A stretch of DNA of 9,210 nt, taken from assembly GCA_903940375.1 (NCBI GenBank), contig CAJAKT010000017.1:1-9210 (forward strand), in the 5' to 3' direction. The notes under the pieces were generated by a model. The model did not search any database. It saw nothing but the letters and a program-made list of their open reading frames with translations, and had not been told where the DNA came from. The stretch comes from an uncultured bacterium (GTDB lineage: Bacteria; Actinomycetota; Actinomycetes; S36-B12). The translations under genes were made by a program, and so were the position numbers. Positions 6,681-9,210 of this stretch are shown one piece after another. The first letter of the stretch is position 1; the number at the start of each line of letters is the position of its first letter.

Positions 6681-9146
6681 ATGGTCGACGAGAACAACGT
6701 AAGCACTGACGGCACCACCGGAGAGGTGGCCAAGCGCGTTCGTCGCCGGGCGGCCAGCCGACCCGCCGGTCCGCCCGCGGCGGTAGAGCCCGAGGCCGCC
6801 CCCAGCCCTGCCGCCCAGGAGTCGACGTCGGCGGACAAGCCGGTCAAGAAGGCGGCCCGCAAGAGCACCAAGAAGGCGACGCCCGCGGCCGAGGTACCGG
6901 CAGCACCAGTGGCTGACCCGCCGGTCAAGAAGACCGCGCGGAAGAGCACCAAGAAGTCCGCAGCATCCGTCGAGGACGCGCCTCCGGCGGCTGAGGCGTC
7001 AGGCACGCGGATGGCGGCCCCGGCGTTCGTTGCCCCCCTCTTCCAGGCCCCCGACGCGGCCGGTGCAGAGACCGCCGATGCGGATGCTCCTGCCAAGCCC
7101 GCCAAGCGCACCCGCCGGAAGGCAACCGCCCCGAGCGCAGCTGAGGCCGAGGTCGAGGTCGAGGCAGCACCCGCGGCCGGCGCAGAGACGGACGATGACG
7201 AGGGCGGTGAGGACGGTGCCCGTCGCCGTCGCCGCCGCCGTGGTGGCCGTGGCCGCAAGCGCCGCACCGGAGAGGACGATGGCGATGCCTCGGCCTCGAC
7301 GGCCGAGGAGGACGGCGAAGACGATGCAGCCGAGTCCGATGACGATGGGGACAGCCCGGCGGGCAAGCGTCGACGCCGCCGTCGCCGCCGTGGCGCGGAT
7401 GGCGAGCCGGACGGATCACCCGATGACCCGCCGAACACCGTTGTCCGGGTCCGTGAGCCCCGCTCGCGGGGTGGCAGCGGCGCGGGCGAGAAGGGCAGTG
7501 ACGATGTCACCAGCCTGCGCGGCTCGACTCGGCTGGAGGCTAAGAAGCAGCGTCGCCGAGAGGGCCGGGAGGCCGGTCGCCGTCGCGCACCGATCCTGAC
7601 CGAGGCCGAGTTCCTGGCGCGACGTGAGTCCGTCAACCGGATCATGGCCGTGCGGCAGAAGGGCGATCGCACGCAGATCGCGGTGCTGGAGGACGGTGTC
7701 CTGGTCGAGCACTACGTCACGCGTGGCTCGTCCTCGTCGATGGTGGGCAACGTCTACCTCGGCCGCGTGCAGAACGTCCTGCCGAGCATGGAGGCCGCAT
7801 TCGTTGACATCGGCCGCGGCCGCAATGCGGTCCTCTACGCGGGCGAGGTCAACTGGGATGCTGCCGGGCTCGAGGGTCAGCCGAAGCGCATCGAGTTCGC
7901 GCTGAAGTCCGGCGATCCCGTTCTCGTCCAGGTCACCAAGGATCCGGTCGGGCAGAAGGGTGCCCGCCTGACCAGTCAGATCTCTCTGCCGGGCCGATTC
8001 CTCGTATTCGTTCCCGACGGCTCGATGACGGGGATCAGCCGCAAGCTGCCCGACACGGAGCGCAGCCGACTCAAGAACATCCTCAAGCGCGTCATGCCTG
8101 AAGATGCCGGCGTCATCGTGCGCACGGCCGCTGAAGGTGCGCCCGAGGAGGCGCTCGAGCAGGACGTCGCGCGGCTAACCGCCCAGTGGCAGGACATCAG
8201 CGCGGCCGTGACGTCTGCGACCCCGCCGACCCTGCTGTACAGCGAGCCCGATCTGGCCATCAAGGTTGTGCGCGACATCTTCAACGAGGACGTCAACACC
8301 CTCGTTGTCTCGGGCGACACGGCCTGGACGGCACTCAGTGCGTACATCGGTGCCGTCGCGCCGGATCTCGCCGAGCGCCTGCAGCACTGGGTCGGTACGG
8401 GCGATCTCTTCACCGAGTATCGCGTCGATGAGCAGCTCATGAAGGCGTTGGACCGCAAGGTCTATCTGCCGTCGGGCGGATCACTGGTCATCGATCGCAC
8501 GGAGGCCATGACGGTCGTCGACGTCAACACCGGCAAGTTCACCGGGCAGGGCGGGAACCTCGAGCAGACCGTGACTCGGAACAACATCGAGGCGGCAGAG
8601 GAGATCGTTCGTCAGCTCCGGCTGCGCGACATCGGCGGCATCATCGTCGTCGACTTCATCGACATGGTGCTCGAGAGCAATCGTGATCTCGTCCTGCGTC
8701 GTCTGGTGGAGTGCCTGGGCCGCGATCGCACGAAGCATCAGGTTGCTGAGGTGACGTCGCTCGGGCTCGTGCAGATGACGCGCAAGCGCATCGGTTCAGG
8801 TCTGATCGAGTCCTTCTCGGAGACGTGCGAGCACTGCAGTGGCCGCGGTATCCGGGTCTCCCTCCATGCCGACCACGACCACGCGGAGGCCTCGCCGAAG
8901 TACCGTCGGCCGGCCAATGCCGTGGACCCGGCGGATGTCGCCGCGCGGGCTCTCGCCAGCCACGAGGACGTGTCTGACGACGCGTCGGATGACGTGACCG
9001 AGGTCACAGATGCCGACAACACCGCTCTCGATGTGATCGAGGAAGTCGAGGCGGCGATCGAGGCAGGAGCGGTCTCCCATGAGGAGATCGAGACCGAAGA
9101 GGTCATTGAACTGACGACGGAAGACCCCCAAGACCCGGACGCCTAA
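6681..9146 (+). CDS. rne: Ribonuclease E/G family endoribonuclease
   Basis: RNase E/G cuts single-stranded RNA and drives mRNA decay and rRNA/tRNA maturation. The 821-residue product has a disordered, charged N-terminal extension (about 1-310), an S1 RNA-binding domain (about 320-420, with GNVYLGRV and AFVDIGRGRNAVLY) and the catalytic DNase I-like domain. The two metal-binding aspartates are in TVVDVNTG (Asp614, codon 8520) and VVDFIDM (Asp658, codon 8652), matching D303 and D346 of the E. coli enzyme. A zinc-link CEHCSG follows (Cys716, Cys719, codons 8826 and 8835). The C-terminal tail (about 730-821) is strongly acidic. The extension holds two copies of a Lys-rich PVKKxxRKSTKK unit, acidic runs and Arg-only runs (residues 181-187 and 230-237). 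A catalytic core flanked by long tails on both sides is typical of actinobacterial RNase E/G. ATG 6681 is chosen for its AAGGAG site; a 190-base leader precedes it. Confidence 0.95.
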   Translation: MVDENNVSTDGTTGEVAKRVRRRAASRPAGPPAAVEPEAAPSPAAQESTSADKPVKKAARKSTKKATPAAEVPAAPVADPPVKKTARKSTKKSAASVEDAPPAAEASGTRMAAPAFVAPLFQAPDAAGAETADADAPAKPAKRTRRKATAPSAAEAEVEVEAAPAAGAETDDDEGGEDGARRRRRRRGGRGRKRRTGEDDGDASASTAEEDGEDDAAESDDDGDSPAGKRRRRRRRRGADGEPDGSPDDPPNTVVRVREPRSRGGSGAGEKGSDDVTSLRGSTRLEAKKQRRREGREAGRRRAPILTEAEFLARRESVNRIMAVRQKGDRTQIAVLEDGVLVEHYVTRGSSSSMVGNVYLGRVQNVLPSMEAAFVDIGRGRNAVLYAGEVNWDAAGLEGQPKRIEFALKSGDPVLVQVTKDPVGQKGARLTSQISLPGRFLVFVPDGSMTGISRKLPDTERSRLKNILKRVMPEDAGVIVRTAAEGAPEEALEQDVARLTAQWQDISAAVTSATPPTLLYSEPDLAIKVVRDIFNEDVNTLVVSGDTAWTALSAYIGAVAPDLAERLQHWVGTGDLFTEYRVDEQLMKALDRKVYLPSGGSLVIDRTEAMTVVDVNTGKFTGQGGNLEQTVTRNNIEAAEEIVRQLRLRDIGGIIVVDFIDMVLESNRDLVLRRLVECLGRDRTKHQVAEVTSLGLVQMTRKRIGSGLIESFSETCEHCSGRGIRVSLHADHDHAEASPKYRRPANAVDPADVAARALASHEDVSDDASDDVTEVTDADNTALDVIEEVEAAIEAGAVSHEEIETEEVIELTTEDPQDPDA
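6840..6956 (+). repeat. Two imperfect 36-bp direct repeats coding for Lys-rich units
   Basis: Bases 6840-6875 and 6921-6956 each encode PVKKxxRKSTKK (residues 54-65 and 81-92 of RNase E/G). They differ mainly in the middle codons and start 81 bases apart. The units resemble the Lys/Ala-rich tails of bacterial histone H1-like proteins and probably bind nucleic acid. They arose by internal duplication within the extension. Confidence 0.7.
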
Positions 9147-9155
9147 GGGGGCGGT

Positions 9156-9185
9156 TTGACCCTCGAGGAGGGTCATCCGTATCCT
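9156..9185 (+). promoter_or_regulatory. Promoter-like sequence after rne, probably for rplU
   Basis: TTGACC (9156-9161) and TATCCT (9180-9185) are separated by 18 bases and match the housekeeping sigma consensus well. Transcription would start near 9192 and run off the window. In actinobacteria rne is commonly followed by rplU-rpmA (ribosomal proteins L21 and L27), so this is likely their promoter; that gene is not in the window. Confidence 0.5.
9157..9175 (+). terminator. Perfect dyad after rne, possible terminator or operator
   Basis: TGACCCTC and GAGGGTCA form a perfect 8-bp stem around a GAG loop, starting 11 bases after the rne stop. No T-run follows, so it is not a classical intrinsic terminator, though actinobacterial terminators often lack one. 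The dyad overlaps a promoter-like sequence, so it could instead be a protein binding site. Confidence 0.4.
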
Positions 9186-9210
9186 TGGACCTTGTGCCTC
9201 GGGGCTGACA

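Noticed and set aside
3761..7672. A 1303-residue open frame on the minus strand
   Set aside because: It runs antisense through the radical SAM, DUF2344 and rne genes, has low-complexity Ser/Pro/Arg-rich content and no recognisable domain. GC-rich codon bias keeps such frames free of stops.

Overview
The window is high-GC DNA with tightly packed genes, all on the + strand. Third codon positions are mostly G or C, and GTG starts and 4-bp ATGA/GTGA overlaps are common. Gene order and protein families match the actinobacterial locus that runs from cell elongation (mreBCD-mrdA-rodA) into RNA processing and translation (radical SAM gene, DUF2344 gene, rne, then usually rplU-rpmA-obgE). I infer an actinomycete but cannot name the genus from sequence alone.

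Layout. 2-1399: the transpeptidase part of penicillin-binding protein 2 (mrdA), cut by the left edge of the window. 1399-2580: rodA, the glycosyltransferase partner of PBP2. 2577-3770: a polytopic membrane protein I cannot assign, spliced between its neighbours with GTGA overlaps on both sides. 3767-5743: a class-B-like radical SAM protein of the TIGR03960 type. 5747-6490: its usual companion, a DUF2344/TIGR03936 protein. 6491-6680: a 190-bp leader region with several inverted repeats and a possible 28-codon ORF. 6681-9146: an RNase E/G family ribonuclease with long charged extensions. 9147-9210: a perfect dyad overlapping a promoter-like sequence, probably leading into rplU just outside the window.

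How it fits together. PBP2 and RodA form the SEDS-bPBP pair that polymerises and cross-links peptidoglycan during elongation. The unknown membrane protein is translationally linked to rodA and could act at the envelope. The radical SAM/DUF2344 pair is widely conserved but, as far as I know, has no assigned biochemical role; its place directly before rne suggests, without proving, a role in RNA or ribosome modification. RNase E/G carries out mRNA decay and rRNA/tRNA maturation.

The parts most worth a second look are the radical SAM/DUF2344 pair with its extra C-terminal cysteine cluster, the inserted membrane protein, the rne leader with mutually exclusive hairpins just after a small ORF, and a leaderless-type -10 element at the start of the radical SAM gene. 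I saw no tRNA, rRNA, CRISPR array, insertion sequence or phage feature.
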